Positions 54,336 through 64,000 of a stretch of 64,000 bases of DNA are shown here, one piece after another (positions within the stretch are counted from its first letter, which is position 1; each line of letters begins with the position of its first letter). The stretch comes from an uncultured Flavobacteriaceae bacterium (GTDB taxonomy: Bacteria; Bacteroidota; Bacteroidia; Flavobacteriales; Flavobacteriaceae), in contig CALDYU010000014.1 in assembly GCA_937944485.1 (NCBI GenBank), positions 62,001 through 126,000 of the forward strand, given 5' to 3'. The translations under genes were made by a program, and so were the position numbers. The notes under the pieces are model-generated. The model did not search any database, had not been told where the DNA came from, and saw only the letters and a program-made list of their open reading frames with translations.

Positions 54336-56714
54336 ATGAATCTAAACCTTCAACAATCTTCCAGCAATTCCGATATAGATTTGGCGCAAGTAATTGCGAT
54401 GTATACGAAAAAATGGAAATGGTTTTTACTTTCGATCATTTTACTATTAGGCTTGGCCACAATATATATCAGGTATGCAACACCGCAATATGCTGCAGCT
54501 GCCAAAATTCAAATTTTAGAAGATGAGAATTCAAGTGCAGGTTTAGCTGCTTTTTCTGATTTAGATGTTTTTGGTGGGGTGAAAAATAAGGTGATGGATG
54601 AGATTGAGCTTATTGGTTCACGATCTAACTTTATTGATGTTGTAAAAGAGTTGAAACTGAATACTACTATTAGAGTACTCGGTAACGTTATAAGTACCGA
54701 GTTGTATCAAAATTCGCCTATTAATCTCAACTTTATTGCAGAAGACTCTACCCTAAATAATGCGGATTATGATTTTTACATCACATTATCTTCGTCAACG
54801 TCATTTGGTTTTAGTGAAGAAGAAGACAAGCCAGCTAAGGTGTATTCCTTTGGTAAAGTTGTGAATACGCCAATAGGTAATATTGTAATAACACCAAATC
54901 AGTTATTTTTTAATAAGTATAAAAATAAGAAACTCAAGGTTTCGTTGCGACCTATTGATATGGCAGCATTAGCTTATAAAACTAAAATGACTATCAGTAA
55001 TAGTGATGAAAAATCAAACATCATAGACATTCGTTTAGAGGATCCTATAAAGCAAAAGTCGAAGGATATTGTGAATACTTTAATTCGTGTTTATAATGAG
55101 AATGCCATTGAGGATAAACAAATAATTGCAGATAAAACTTCAAAATTTATTAATGATAGAATTGTAGAAATTTCAGGTAACTTATCAAATGTTGATGAAA
55201 GTGCCCAAAATTTTAAAACGGAGAAAGGAGTTTCAAATATTGGAGTTGAGACCAACATAAATCTGAATGCAGGTGTTGCGACCCAACAAGAATTAGCTGC
55301 CGCTCAAAACGAGCTGAATATGGCTGCTTCAATGAGTAGTATTATTGAAAATCAAGAAGGTTATGAGGTGCTCCCTGCCGATATTGGAGGTGCTGCAACA
55401 GCAGGAGCTATAGGGCAATATAATCAACTTGTTTCAGAAAGAAGACGGCTATTAGAGAGTGCCAATGAGAAAAACTTAATCATCGTAAATATTGATCAAC
55501 AGCTCGATAATTTGAAAAAAAGTATTTCTTCAAGTTTTAAAGGCGCAGTTAGCAATTTAGAATTAACCGTAAACTCGCTTAGCAGACAAACTGCGCGATT
55601 TCGTTCTAAAGTGTATGCGTCACCAGGTAATGAAAGAGCTTTAAGAGATATTGAGCGTAAGCAGCAAACAACAGAACAGTTGTATCTCTATTTATTAACC
55701 AAAAGAGAAGAAGCTCAAATTTCTGTTGCTTCTCAGGCTCCGAAATCTAAAACCATTGATAGTGCGTACACAGTAAGTAGATTTCCTGTGTCTCCTAAAA
55801 AAAGTTTGATTTATTTAGCGGCGCTGCTTTTAGGTTTGTTAATTCCGTTTGCTATCATTTATGGGAATGACTTTTTCGATAACAAAATCCATAATATGGA
55901 TAGTTTAGAGCGTATTACTACTGATACGCCGGTATTAGGAGAGATTCCTAAACTTTCAAGAAAAGAAGAAAAGTTGGTGATTAAAGAAGATCGTTCAGTT
56001 TTAGCCGAATCGCTAAGAATAATTAGAACTAACTTAGATTATTTGATTAAAACGAAAACTTCAAGAGACGGTAAGAATAATGTGGTTTTTGTAACTTCTA
56101 GTGTTCCAGGAGAAGGTAAAACGTTTTTGTCCACTAATTTGTCAATGATTTTGGCAAGTACCAATAAGAAAGTACTACTTATCGGTGCAGATATACGAAA
56201 CCCAAAGATTTATACATTTTTCACAGGTAGCAATATTGATAAGATGTCAAAGCCTAGTAGAAACAAAGACGCTGGTCTAACTGAATATTTATATGATAAT
56301 ACGATAACTACTAAAGATATTATCAACCCAATGTTGGTGCATCATAATACCATTGATGTAGTATATTCAGGAAGAATACCACCTAACCCTGCCGAATTAC
56401 TTTTGAGTAGTAGAATTCAAGAACTATTTGATGAAGTTTCAGAAAACTATGACTATGTAATTGTAGATACCGCCCCATTAATGGTAGTGACAGATACATT
56501 ATTAATTAGTCAATATGCCAATCACTTAATATACGTAACAAGAGCTGGTGTTACTGAAAATAAAGCCGTCGGATATCCTTTAAAACTTCAAAGTGAGGGC
56601 AAAATAAAGGGACTCTCTTTTGTGGTAAATGACGTTAAAAATTCAGAGTTGGGTTACGGAGGCAAATACGGCTACGGATATGGAAAGTCTCAGAAAAAAT
56701 GGTGGAAATTTTGA
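54336..56714 (+). CDS. wzc: Wzc-type polysaccharide co-polymerase and BY-kinase
   Basis: A 792-residue inner-membrane protein that controls chain length and export together with Wza. It has a Wzz domain between two membrane helices (about 30-50 and 480-502), a long periplasmic coiled-coil region (about 260-420) and a cytoplasmic tyrosine kinase: Walker A SVPGEGKT with Lys595, Walker A-prime VLLIGADIRNP near 617 and Walker B YVIVDTAPLMVV near 706. The tail GYGGKYGYGYGK carries the tyrosine cluster that is autophosphorylated. No matching tyrosine phosphatase (Wzb) is present here. It ends the plus-strand operon. Confidence 0.94.
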   Translation: MNLNLQQSSSNSDIDLAQVIAMYTKKWKWFLLSIILLLGLATIYIRYATPQYAAAAKIQILEDENSSAGLAAFSDLDVFGGVKNKVMDEIELIGSRSNFIDVVKELKLNTTIRVLGNVISTELYQNSPINLNFIAEDSTLNNADYDFYITLSSSTSFGFSEEEDKPAKVYSFGKVVNTPIGNIVITPNQLFFNKYKNKKLKVSLRPIDMAALAYKTKMTISNSDEKSNIIDIRLEDPIKQKSKDIVNTLIRVYNENAIEDKQIIADKTSKFINDRIVEISGNLSNVDESAQNFKTEKGVSNIGVETNINLNAGVATQQELAAAQNELNMAASMSSIIENQEGYEVLPADIGGAATAGAIGQYNQLVSERRRLLESANEKNLIIVNIDQQLDNLKKSISSSFKGAVSNLELTVNSLSRQTARFRSKVYASPGNERALRDIERKQQTTEQLYLYLLTKREEAQISVASQAPKSKTIDSAYTVSRFPVSPKKSLIYLAALLLGLLIPFAIIYGNDFFDNKIHNMDSLERITTDTPVLGEIPKLSRKEEKLVIKEDRSVLAESLRIIRTNLDYLIKTKTSRDGKNNVVFVTSSVPGEGKTFLSTNLSMILASTNKKVLLIGADIRNPKIYTFFTGSNIDKMSKPSRNKDAGLTEYLYDNTITTKDIINPMLVHHNTIDVVYSGRIPPNPAELLLSSRIQELFDEVSENYDYVIVDTAPLMVVTDTLLISQYANHLIYVTRAGVTENKAVGYPLKLQSEGKIKGLSFVVNDVKNSELGYGGKYGYGYGKSQKKWWKF

Positions 56715-56715
56715 A

Positions 56716-56749
56716 AAATAAATATCTCTGATATTTATTTGTTTATTTT
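56716..56749 (+). terminator. Terminator after wzc
   Basis: AAATAAATATC (56716-56726), a three-base loop TCT, and GATATTTATTT (56730-56740) form a perfect 11-bp hairpin, starting one base after the wzc stop codon and followed by a T-rich GTTTATTTT. It closes the export operon and separates it from the giant secreted protein gene. Confidence 0.7.
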
Positions 56750-57029
56750 GCGTTAAAAATATTCTTCAGCATTATTATTTCCGAACCATAATTTCTTGTT
56801 GTAGTAAACAAATAATTTATTTAATCGATTAGTGTTAAGTATATAAAAGACGACTTATGATCGATGAAATACACTATTGTCGATGTTAAAGGTATTTTAC
56901 CGAAAAACCACTTATTTTAGACGAAAAGCTTTAGGGTAATTCTTTCTTTAATTGTTATTAAATTATCTTTGGTGTCGAATCAACCCCCAACCAAAAAGAA
57001 CTTTTAATTGCTATTTAAAAGGCATTGCT
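56750..57029. promoter_or_regulatory. Leader of the giant secreted protein gene
   Basis: AT-rich space with no gene. TATCTTTG at 56964-56971 matches the -7 consensus, about 58 bases before the ATG at 57030, but no TTG is at the right distance. TCGATGAAATACACT (56861-56875) is nearly identical to a segment in the leader at 42446-42460. Confidence 0.4.
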
Positions 57030-60000
57030 ATGATAAAAATTTACCTTGAGTCTATAATTAAAAATTACAATTGCTATGGGCTATTTACTTCTCTTTTCTT
57101 TTTGTTTTCTGGATTAGTGTATGGGCAGTTTCCTGATGACTTTGCTAGAGTTGAAATTGCTAGTGGAATGTCTAACACTACAACATTCAAATTTGCTCCC
57201 GATGGTAGAATTTTTATTCTAGATAGGTATGGAGAAATATTAATATATGAAAATAGTGTCGGTGTACCCGTGTCTGGGGGTACTATTCCAGTTTTTCATG
57301 ATCTAGAAGACGGTTTGCTTGGAATAGCGTTCGATCCCAATTTTGCAACTAACAATTTAATCTATCTTTATTATTCACCACAAAATTTTACAGGTAATCG
57401 AGTATCTCAATTTACCATGGCTGGGAGTAATATGTTAGATTTATCTTCGGAGGTTGTACTTCTACAATGGCCTACAAATAGATCTGCCAATTTTCATTCT
57501 GGGGGTGATATGGATTTTGATTCTCAAGGAAATTTACTAATCGCAACAGGTGATAATACGACCTACCCTAACCTTTATGCCGCAATAAGTGCTACTAATA
57601 CAAATACAGCAGCTAATGAAATTGCAAGTGCCGAAAAATCTTCATCTAACACTAACGATTATAGAGGTAAAATTTTACGTATAAAACCTCTTGGTGACGG
57701 TACCTATACTATTCCATCCGGAAATCTTTTTCCTGGTGGAACGGGCGGGCTACCAGAAATTTATGTCATGGGAGCTAGAAACCCATATCGAATCTTTGTA
57801 GACAAAAATAATAATGACTGGTTGTTTTGGGGGGAGGTCGGCCCTGATGCTTTAACCGCAAGTACTTTAGGACCTAGGGGATTTGATGAAATTAATTTAA
57901 CAAAATCAGCAGGTAATTATGGTTGGCCTTATTTTTCTGGTAAAAATAATGCTGCTTATCAAGTGCCTTATAACGGATCTCCACCGTTTTATAATGATCC
58001 CATGGCTCCTATAAATACTTCTGTATTTAATACAGGTGCAGCGAATCTTCCTGCCGCCGAACCTGCACTTTTGTCCTTCGGTGGGTTTTCTAAATGTTTA
58101 ATGGCTGGGTTTAGGTATAATTATGATGCTAGCCTTACTGATCAACAAAGGTTGCCTATTGAATTTGATGGGGCCTTTTTCTTTTATGATTTTAATAGAA
58201 GTCGGGTTTACTTGATTACATTAGACGCTGCTGGAAATGTGATTCAAAATATTATAAATGATAGTAATTTTGATGACTTGCCTAGATTTGCTCCTGCAAT
58301 AACAACAGATCAAACAGAAGGCTTTATTGATATGGAGCTGGGTCCTGATGGTAAGATGTATATTTTGGCATATGGAGTGCCTTGCTGTGCTTCTAATGCG
58401 GGTCCTACGGGTAAACTTATTCGAATTGATTATACGGGGATATCAACAAATAGCCCTCCAACAATAGAACTTTCAGCCGACCAAACAAGTGGTAATCTAC
58501 CCTTGACAGTACAATTTTCTACTGCCGGTACAATTGATCCTAATGGTGACTCACCTTTAACCTATGAATGGGACTTTGATATGGACGGCAATCCAGATTC
58601 CACTAATCCAAATCCACAACATACCTTTACAACTGCTGGCACATTTAATGTTCAGGTGAAGGTTAATGATGGTAATGCTACCAATGGTCAGAGTATAAAA
58701 AATATTACTATATACGCTGGTAACAATCCAGCTACTTACACAGTTAATTCCCCTGTAGATGGTGGTTTGTTTAATTGGGGAGACGATGTGACTATTGATA
58801 TCGTGGTTCAAGATCCTGAAGAAGGTGTTGTTGATTGTAATAATGTGATTCTTGTCCCTGGTTTCGGTCATTTATCACATGTTCATCCTGAATCTGCTAC
58901 AACAACGTGCCCTCAAACTTTGAATATAAAAGCCGATGCTAGTCATGGTACTGATGGCGAACTCGATATTTTTGGCTCTTTTTCTTTGGAGTATACCGAT
59001 AATGGAGGGTTAATTTCTCGAGACTTGATTGTGTTGCACCCTAAAAGAAAGGAAGCCGAATTTTTTGATTCGCAAAGTGGAACAACTGTTATTTCTAATA
59101 ATAACCCGTTAGAAGGAGGAAACGAAGCGCTTCGTGTAAATGATGGAAACTATATTTCATTCTCGGGACGTAATTTGTTAAATATTAATGCGGTTAAATA
59201 TAATGTAGCAGCCGTAAACGCTGGAGGAAGTATTGAAATGAGATTAGGTAGTGTAACAGGTACATTATTGGCAACTACCCCTGTGCCAGCAACAGGTGGT
59301 ACAAATACTTGGGTCAATATTGAAACAAGCATCACTGATCCAGGAGGTAAAAATGATTTGTTTTTTGTCTTTACAGGAACCGGTTCGAATATTTTTGATT
59401 TAAACTATGTTGAGTTTTTAGGAGACGGAACATCAATAGATAATTCACCTCCTACGATTGAGAATGTAGAAGCCTTATCAAACACATTAGTGGCTGTACA
59501 ATTTTCAGAATATGTTGGTACTGCAACAGCGGAAATGGTCAGTAATTATAGCATTGACAATGGAGTTTCAGTAGGCACAGCCGACTTACAACCTGATGGA
59601 CGAACCGTATTTCTAACAGTCTCATCGCTAAATGCCACAACAAATTACAATTTAAGCGTCGACAATGTTCAGAATACTTCGGGTTTAACAATTACCTCTG
59701 GTAGCTATCCTTTTAGTTTAGTAGGAGAAATACGAATTAATACTGGAGGTCCAGAATTGACATTATCTGGTGACACCTATATGGCTGATCAGTACGGTGC
59801 TGGAGGAACAGTTTTTAGTACTAGTATTCCGATAAGTGGTACGATAGATGACGAACTTTATCAAACAGAAGTATTTGGCCCTTCAGGGGGTACATTTTCG
59901 TATGAAATTCCGGTTTCTGCATCGAATGAGTACGATATTCGACTGCATTTCGCGGAGTTATTTTTCGGAGTAGGAAGTCAATCTGGAGGAGTTGGTTCGC

Positions 60001-63000
60001 GAGTTTTTAATGTAACTATTGAAGGAAACACTGTATTGTCGAATTTCGATATTTTAAGTGAAGTTGCACCTGCAACAGCTTTAAATAAAGAGTTTGACGA
60101 TATTTTGGTTACTGACGGTTTTGTTAGTATTGTTTTTACAGGCCTAGTTCAAAGTGCAAAAATCAATGCTATTGAAATTTTAAATTCAAATACTTTTGAG
60201 GACCTTTCTAATGCAGATATAGCAATTACATCCCCCTCTAATGGATGGGATGTAAACCAACCTTTTGAAGTTGCTTTTCGTGTTGAAAACTGGACAATAC
60301 TTGAAGGTGATACTCATGTTCACTATTATATTGATGATATGATGATGGGGCCTTATTATGGTTATGAGCCCATTTCTATTGACGGATTAAGTTTAGGTCA
60401 ACACACAATTAAGATTGAACTTTTCAATGCCGATCATACGGGTACAGGCATTTTTGATGAAGTCACTGTTAATGTTACAGGAGCTATCACATGTAATGAT
60501 ACTGTGTTTCCCGATCCTTGGGCGGTGAAACAACTTGAAACTAGCTCCCTTAGCCATCGTTCTGTATATACGTTTGCAGACTTTGATCTTGACGGAGATG
60601 GTCTTAAAGATATTGTTACTGGTGGTTGGTGGTATAAAAACCCTGGTACAATTGCTGGTAATTGGCAGCGTAGTGATATAGGTACGTTATTTGACAATGT
60701 AGCTCACGTATATGATTTTGATGATGATGGAGATCTTGATTTATTAGGAGTAACGAGCGATCAACAAAGTCCTGTAGGTTATACTGGATCTCAGCTAGTT
60801 TGGGCTCAGAATGATGGTTTTGGTGCGTTTACAATATTTACCAATATTCCGGCGGGAAATACGACTTATGTTGAACCTTTTTTGGCTGGTTTAGCTGGAG
60901 GTGTTTTTACCTCAGGAGGAGATTATCAAATGGCAATTAATTGGAATGGTGCAGAATCTACAGGTTCTCCCATGCAAATGTTGACACCTACTTCTGATCC
61001 TACAATGGGAACATGGTCGTTAGTTGACATTGTTGGAGCAGTTTCAACAGGTGAAGATTTACAAGCAGGAGATATTGATCAAGATAATGACCTTGATTTG
61101 TTTCAAGGTATTAATTGGATTCGAAATGATGGCGGTGGTAATTGGACAACAGTCGTTACTGGCATTAATTACGTGACTACTCCTGATCGTGCTCAGTTAG
61201 CAGATTTTGACAGAGATGGTGACTTAGATGCTGTAGTAGGGCAACTAGGTGCTGGTGCTGGAAGTGATCCTGCAAGTTTTGAATTTGCTTGGTGGGAAGC
61301 TCCATCTGACCCTGAACAACCTTGGATTAAACGAATTTTGGATACAGATGTACGAGGAAGTCTAAGTGTATTTGCAACGGATATTGATTTTGATGGTGAT
61401 AAAGATATAATAGTAGGAGAGTGGCTAGGTCAGTATCGTTTGCTTGCTTTTGAAAATGACCTTTGTGATAGTGGTACGTTTATCAAGAGGGTTATTAACC
61501 CGGGTATTTCAGGTCAAGAGCATCATGATGGAGCACGTGTTACTGATGTTGATAATGATGGTGATTTAGATATCGTATCTAATGGTTGGGTAAATAATTT
61601 CCCTCGAATTTATGAAAATCAGACAGTAGCTGCAGGAACAGATGAACCTATTGTCGATGCTGGGCCAGATCAAAATGTGTTACCAGATACGGCGATTTTA
61701 AATGGTTCAGCAACTGATCCAGATGGAGGTGCGATTGTCACTTATGCTTGGACTCAAATAAGTGGCCCTAATACAGCAACATTAAGCGGAAATGATACTG
61801 CAATCTTAAATGCGAGCAATTTAATTCTAGGAGAATATGTATTTCGATTAACTGCGACTGATAATGAATCTGATACTGGGTTTGATGAAGCTACTATTAC
61901 CGTATCTAATGAATTACCTGCGATTCGAATAAACTCTGGAGGGCCAACATTTAACTTTAATGGTGTCGATTGGTCAGAAGATCAATATTTCAATACGGGT
62001 ACTATTGTTCAAAATAATATCGCTATTGCAAATACAGAAAATGATCAATTGTATCAAACTGAACGTTTTCATACGGGCACATTGATTTATGAGATTCCTG
62101 TTGCGAATGGCGAACATAATATAAACCTTCATTTTGCAGAGATTTTTTATGGCGTACCAGGTGCTGGTTCAAGTGGTGGGGTTGGATCAAGAATTTTTAA
62201 TGTAGATATAGAAAATGGTGAAGGAACCTTGACGAATTACGACATCATCGCCGAAGCAGGGGGTCCTGCCACTGCGATTATTGAAAACTTTACAAACATT
62301 ACGGTTAATGATGGAAGTTTAACTATTACTCTAACTGGTGTAGTAGAGTTTCCAAAAATTTCTGGAATAGAAGTTATAGATCCGAATGCTTCAAGTAGTG
62401 ATCCCATTGTTTTTGCGGGAGAAGATGCAGCCTTGACCTTACCAAATAATAGTTTAGTTCTTGATGGTTCTGCACAAGACCCAGATGGCGGTGCAATAGT
62501 TTCGTTTAGCTGGACACAAATTAGTGGTCCAAATACTGCTATGTTTGATGATACTACTATAGCAGACCCTACAATAAGTGACCTAGTAGAGGGTGTTTAT
62601 GTATTTGAATTGTCAGCGACCGATGATGAAAATGAAACTGGTAGTGATCAAGTAACAATAACAGTAACAGAAGAACTTTCTAGTATTTTAATAAATTCTG
62701 GCGGACCTACCTTTACTTTCAATACGGAAGAATGGGTTGCCGATAATTCCTTCGTTGGTGGAACTCCTTTTGAAAACGCAATACCTATTGCTAATACCGA
62801 AAATGATCAATTATACCAAACGGAACGCTTTAGTACTTCAGGTACCTTAGTTTATGAAATACCAGTAGTTAATGGTAACTATAATGTAGATCTTCATTTT
62901 GCCGAATTATTTTATGGTGTTGGAGCTCAAGCTGGCGGGGTTGGTTCTCGTGTATTTAATATCAATGTTGAAGATGGTCAGGCTCAAGTAGCTAATTATG

Positions 63001-63974
63001 ATATCATAGAGGCTGCAGGAGCCAGTGCAACAGCAGTTATAGAGCGATATAGTAATATTATGGTCTCTGATGGCTCTCTAACAATCACTTTAACTGCGGT
63101 AACAGAATTTCCGAAAATTTCAGGGATTGGAGTATTTGAAACAAGACCTCCTACTGTTGATGCCGGTGAAGATGAAGTAATAACCTTACCCACTAGTGAA
63201 GTAGCTCTTAATGGAATGGGTGAAGATCCTGATGGTGGTATGATTACCTATGAATGGACACAAATTAGTGGGCCGAATACGGCAACCTTATCCGATGCAA
63301 ATACTGCTAACCTAATGGCAATTGACCTTGTGGAAGGAGTATATGTATTTAGACTTACTGTTACAGATGACGAAAACGAAACTAATTTTGATGAAGTTAC
63401 TGTTACCGTTGAGCCCGAAATGGTTGGTAACATGGCTCCTGTGGCTATAGCAGAAGCTGACCCTTTAACAGGATCTGCACCGTTATTGGTGAACTTTACA
63501 GGAAGTAATTCAACAGATGATGTGGAAGTTGTAAGTTACTTGTGGGATTTTGGCGATGGAACAACATCAACAGAAAGTGACCCTCAAAAAATATTTACTG
63601 TAGCTGGGGAATATACAGTTCAATTAACTGTGACAGATGCTGGCGGACTTACTAATTCGACAACATTAACGATTATTGTAATTGATGATCCTGAAGGTGA
63701 AATGAGCATTATATTAGAGAGCAACCCACCTAATCCTGCAGATAATGGTGTTGCTAGAATAATGATTATTAATAAACCGTCAAACGTTACCCCATTGAGC
63801 ATTACTTTACATGATGTAGGTGGACGGTATATTATGGGGTATCCTGCTGAAGATTTATTGAATGGTACTGTTTATGAATTACCGATTTCTACATTGAGAG
63901 ATGGTCTTTACTTCGTGCGAGTTGCTCTTAATGAAGGTGAATCTACACTAATCAAATTATGGATTAGAAACTGA
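57030..63974 (+). CDS. Giant type IX-secreted protein: PQQ sugar dehydrogenase-like propeller with PKD, CBM6, malectin, FG-GAP and K319 modules
   Basis: A 2314-residue exported protein; the ATG at 57030 places a signal peptide (about 1-34, ending GLVYG) at the N terminus. Order by residue: PQQ-dependent sugar dehydrogenase-like propeller (35-470, with FHSGGDMDFD and MGARNPYRIFVD holding the His and Arg of the active site), PKD (478-568), an undefined beta domain, CBM6-like (674-799), Ig/Fn3-like (805-895), malectin-like 1 (900-1052), an Ig-like part, FG-GAP repeats (1179-1529, five DxDxDGDxD-like loops), K319/REJ-like 1 (1540-1628), malectin 2 (1631-1786), K319-like 2 (1793-1880), malectin 3 (1885-2038), K319-like 3 (2041-2127), PKD (2135-2220) and a type A T9SS C-terminal sorting domain (2224-2314). 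Probably a surface-attached sugar-binding enzyme or adhesin. Confidence 0.88.
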   Translation: MIKIYLESIIKNYNCYGLFTSLFFLFSGLVYGQFPDDFARVEIASGMSNTTTFKFAPDGRIFILDRYGEILIYENSVGVPVSGGTIPVFHDLEDGLLGIAFDPNFATNNLIYLYYSPQNFTGNRVSQFTMAGSNMLDLSSEVVLLQWPTNRSANFHSGGDMDFDSQGNLLIATGDNTTYPNLYAAISATNTNTAANEIASAEKSSSNTNDYRGKILRIKPLGDGTYTIPSGNLFPGGTGGLPEIYVMGARNPYRIFVDKNNNDWLFWGEVGPDALTASTLGPRGFDEINLTKSAGNYGWPYFSGKNNAAYQVPYNGSPPFYNDPMAPINTSVFNTGAANLPAAEPALLSFGGFSKCLMAGFRYNYDASLTDQQRLPIEFDGAFFFYDFNRSRVYLITLDAAGNVIQNIINDSNFDDLPRFAPAITTDQTEGFIDMELGPDGKMYILAYGVPCCASNAGPTGKLIRIDYTGISTNSPPTIELSADQTSGNLPLTVQFSTAGTIDPNGDSPLTYEWDFDMDGNPDSTNPNPQHTFTTAGTFNVQVKVNDGNATNGQSIKNITIYAGNNPATYTVNSPVDGGLFNWGDDVTIDIVVQDPEEGVVDCNNVILVPGFGHLSHVHPESATTTCPQTLNIKADASHGTDGELDIFGSFSLEYTDNGGLISRDLIVLHPKRKEAEFFDSQSGTTVISNNNPLEGGNEALRVNDGNYISFSGRNLLNINAVKYNVAAVNAGGSIEMRLGSVTGTLLATTPVPATGGTNTWVNIETSITDPGGKNDLFFVFTGTGSNIFDLNYVEFLGDGTSIDNSPPTIENVEALSNTLVAVQFSEYVGTATAEMVSNYSIDNGVSVGTADLQPDGRTVFLTVSSLNATTNYNLSVDNVQNTSGLTITSGSYPFSLVGEIRINTGGPELTLSGDTYMADQYGAGGTVFSTSIPISGTIDDELYQTEVFGPSGGTFSYEIPVSASNEYDIRLHFAELFFGVGSQSGGVGSRVFNVTIEGNTVLSNFDILSEVAPATALNKEFDDILVTDGFVSIVFTGLVQSAKINAIEILNSNTFEDLSNADIAITSPSNGWDVNQPFEVAFRVENWTILEGDTHVHYYIDDMMMGPYYGYEPISIDGLSLGQHTIKIELFNADHTGTGIFDEVTVNVTGAITCNDTVFPDPWAVKQLETSSLSHRSVYTFADFDLDGDGLKDIVTGGWWYKNPGTIAGNWQRSDIGTLFDNVAHVYDFDDDGDLDLLGVTSDQQSPVGYTGSQLVWAQNDGFGAFTIFTNIPAGNTTYVEPFLAGLAGGVFTSGGDYQMAINWNGAESTGSPMQMLTPTSDPTMGTWSLVDIVGAVSTGEDLQAGDIDQDNDLDLFQGINWIRNDGGGNWTTVVTGINYVTTPDRAQLADFDRDGDLDAVVGQLGAGAGSDPASFEFAWWEAPSDPEQPWIKRILDTDVRGSLSVFATDIDFDGDKDIIVGEWLGQYRLLAFENDLCDSGTFIKRVINPGISGQEHHDGARVTDVDNDGDLDIVSNGWVNNFPRIYENQTVAAGTDEPIVDAGPDQNVLPDTAILNGSATDPDGGAIVTYAWTQISGPNTATLSGNDTAILNASNLILGEYVFRLTATDNESDTGFDEATITVSNELPAIRINSGGPTFNFNGVDWSEDQYFNTGTIVQNNIAIANTENDQLYQTERFHTGTLIYEIPVANGEHNINLHFAEIFYGVPGAGSSGGVGSRIFNVDIENGEGTLTNYDIIAEAGGPATAIIENFTNITVNDGSLTITLTGVVEFPKISGIEVIDPNASSSDPIVFAGEDAALTLPNNSLVLDGSAQDPDGGAIVSFSWTQISGPNTAMFDDTTIADPTISDLVEGVYVFELSATDDENETGSDQVTITVTEELSSILINSGGPTFTFNTEEWVADNSFVGGTPFENAIPIANTENDQLYQTERFSTSGTLVYEIPVVNGNYNVDLHFAELFYGVGAQAGGVGSRVFNINVEDGQAQVANYDIIEAAGASATAVIERYSNIMVSDGSLTITLTAVTEFPKISGIGVFETRPPTVDAGEDEVITLPTSEVALNGMGEDPDGGMITYEWTQISGPNTATLSDANTANLMAIDLVEGVYVFRLTVTDDENETNFDEVTVTVEPEMVGNMAPVAIAEADPLTGSAPLLVNFTGSNSTDDVEVVSYLWDFGDGTTSTESDPQKIFTVAGEYTVQLTVTDAGGLTNSTTLTIIVIDDPEGEMSIILESNPPNPADNGVARIMIINKPSNVTPLSITLHDVGGRYIMGYPAEDLLNGTVYELPISTLRDGLYFVRVALNEGESTLIKLWIRN

Positions 63975-64000
63975 TTATTACATTCTAAAAATCAAAAAAG

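Noticed and set aside
56952-57029. Upstream TTG extension of the giant secreted protein
   Set aside because: It would put 26 polar residues before the signal peptide, and the -7 box at 56964 lies inside it; the ATG at 57030 is better.

Overview
The window reads as a chromosomal piece of a low-GC member of the Bacteroidota, almost certainly a Flavobacteriaceae and probably marine (Maribacter/Zobellia-like; the genus is a guess). The signs are a type IX secretion C-terminal domain on the giant secreted protein, a bacillithiol enzyme (BshA), the Bacteroidota form of LptD, promoters of the form TTG-N17-19-TAnnTTTG, and surface lipoproteins with acidic residues after the lipid cysteine. No rRNA, tRNA, CRISPR array, insertion sequence or phage gene was recognised.

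Left part (1-17878) is core and envelope housekeeping: the end of tamB, glycolytic pfkA and gap (closed by a clear terminator), a BadF-type sugar kinase, ridA with lptD on the other strand, a periplasmic peptidoglycan amidase, an MCE/MlaD lipid-transport protein in one run with two Fe-S electron-transfer proteins, a conserved unknown, a fused NagZ-like GH3 plus serine hydrolase, bshA and a small lipoprotein.

From 17898 to 56714 lies one large surface-polysaccharide locus of the Wzx/Wzy type. The minus-strand block 17898-35205 holds two HAD proteins, an ATP-grasp ligase, five glycosyltransferases, a PglC-like initiating phosphosugar transferase, the UDP-L-FucNAc set (fnlA, cupin, fnlB, fnlC, wbuB-like), two hexapeptide O-acetyltransferases and a Wzy/ligase-type polymerase. 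A plus-strand pair (35613-38982) gives the Wzx flippase and an AsnB-like amidotransferase. A minus-strand block (39098-50103) has two paralogous beta-helix lipoproteins, then two uronic acid pathways: TviB/TviC (N-acetylhexosaminuronic acid) and Ugd/UDP-glucuronate epimerase. The plus-strand operon 50435-56714 has a PLP aminotransferase, a WbpM/PglF-type dehydratase, the Wza exporter and the Wzc tyrosine kinase, and ends at a perfect AT-rich hairpin.

Right end (57030-63974) is a 2314-residue secreted protein: a PQQ sugar dehydrogenase-like propeller, PKD, CBM6-like, three malectin-like, three K319/REJ-like and FG-GAP modules, then a T9SS sorting domain.

Together the locus predicts an acidic, amino-sugar-rich capsule or exopolysaccharide containing L-FucNAc and one or more uronic acids, perhaps amidated through the AsnB-like enzyme and O-acetylated, exported by Wza/Wzc, and bound or trimmed at the surface by the beta-helix lipoproteins and the giant carbohydrate-binding protein. 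The least explained parts are the HAD/ATP-grasp cassette, the beta-helix lipoprotein pair and the giant protein.
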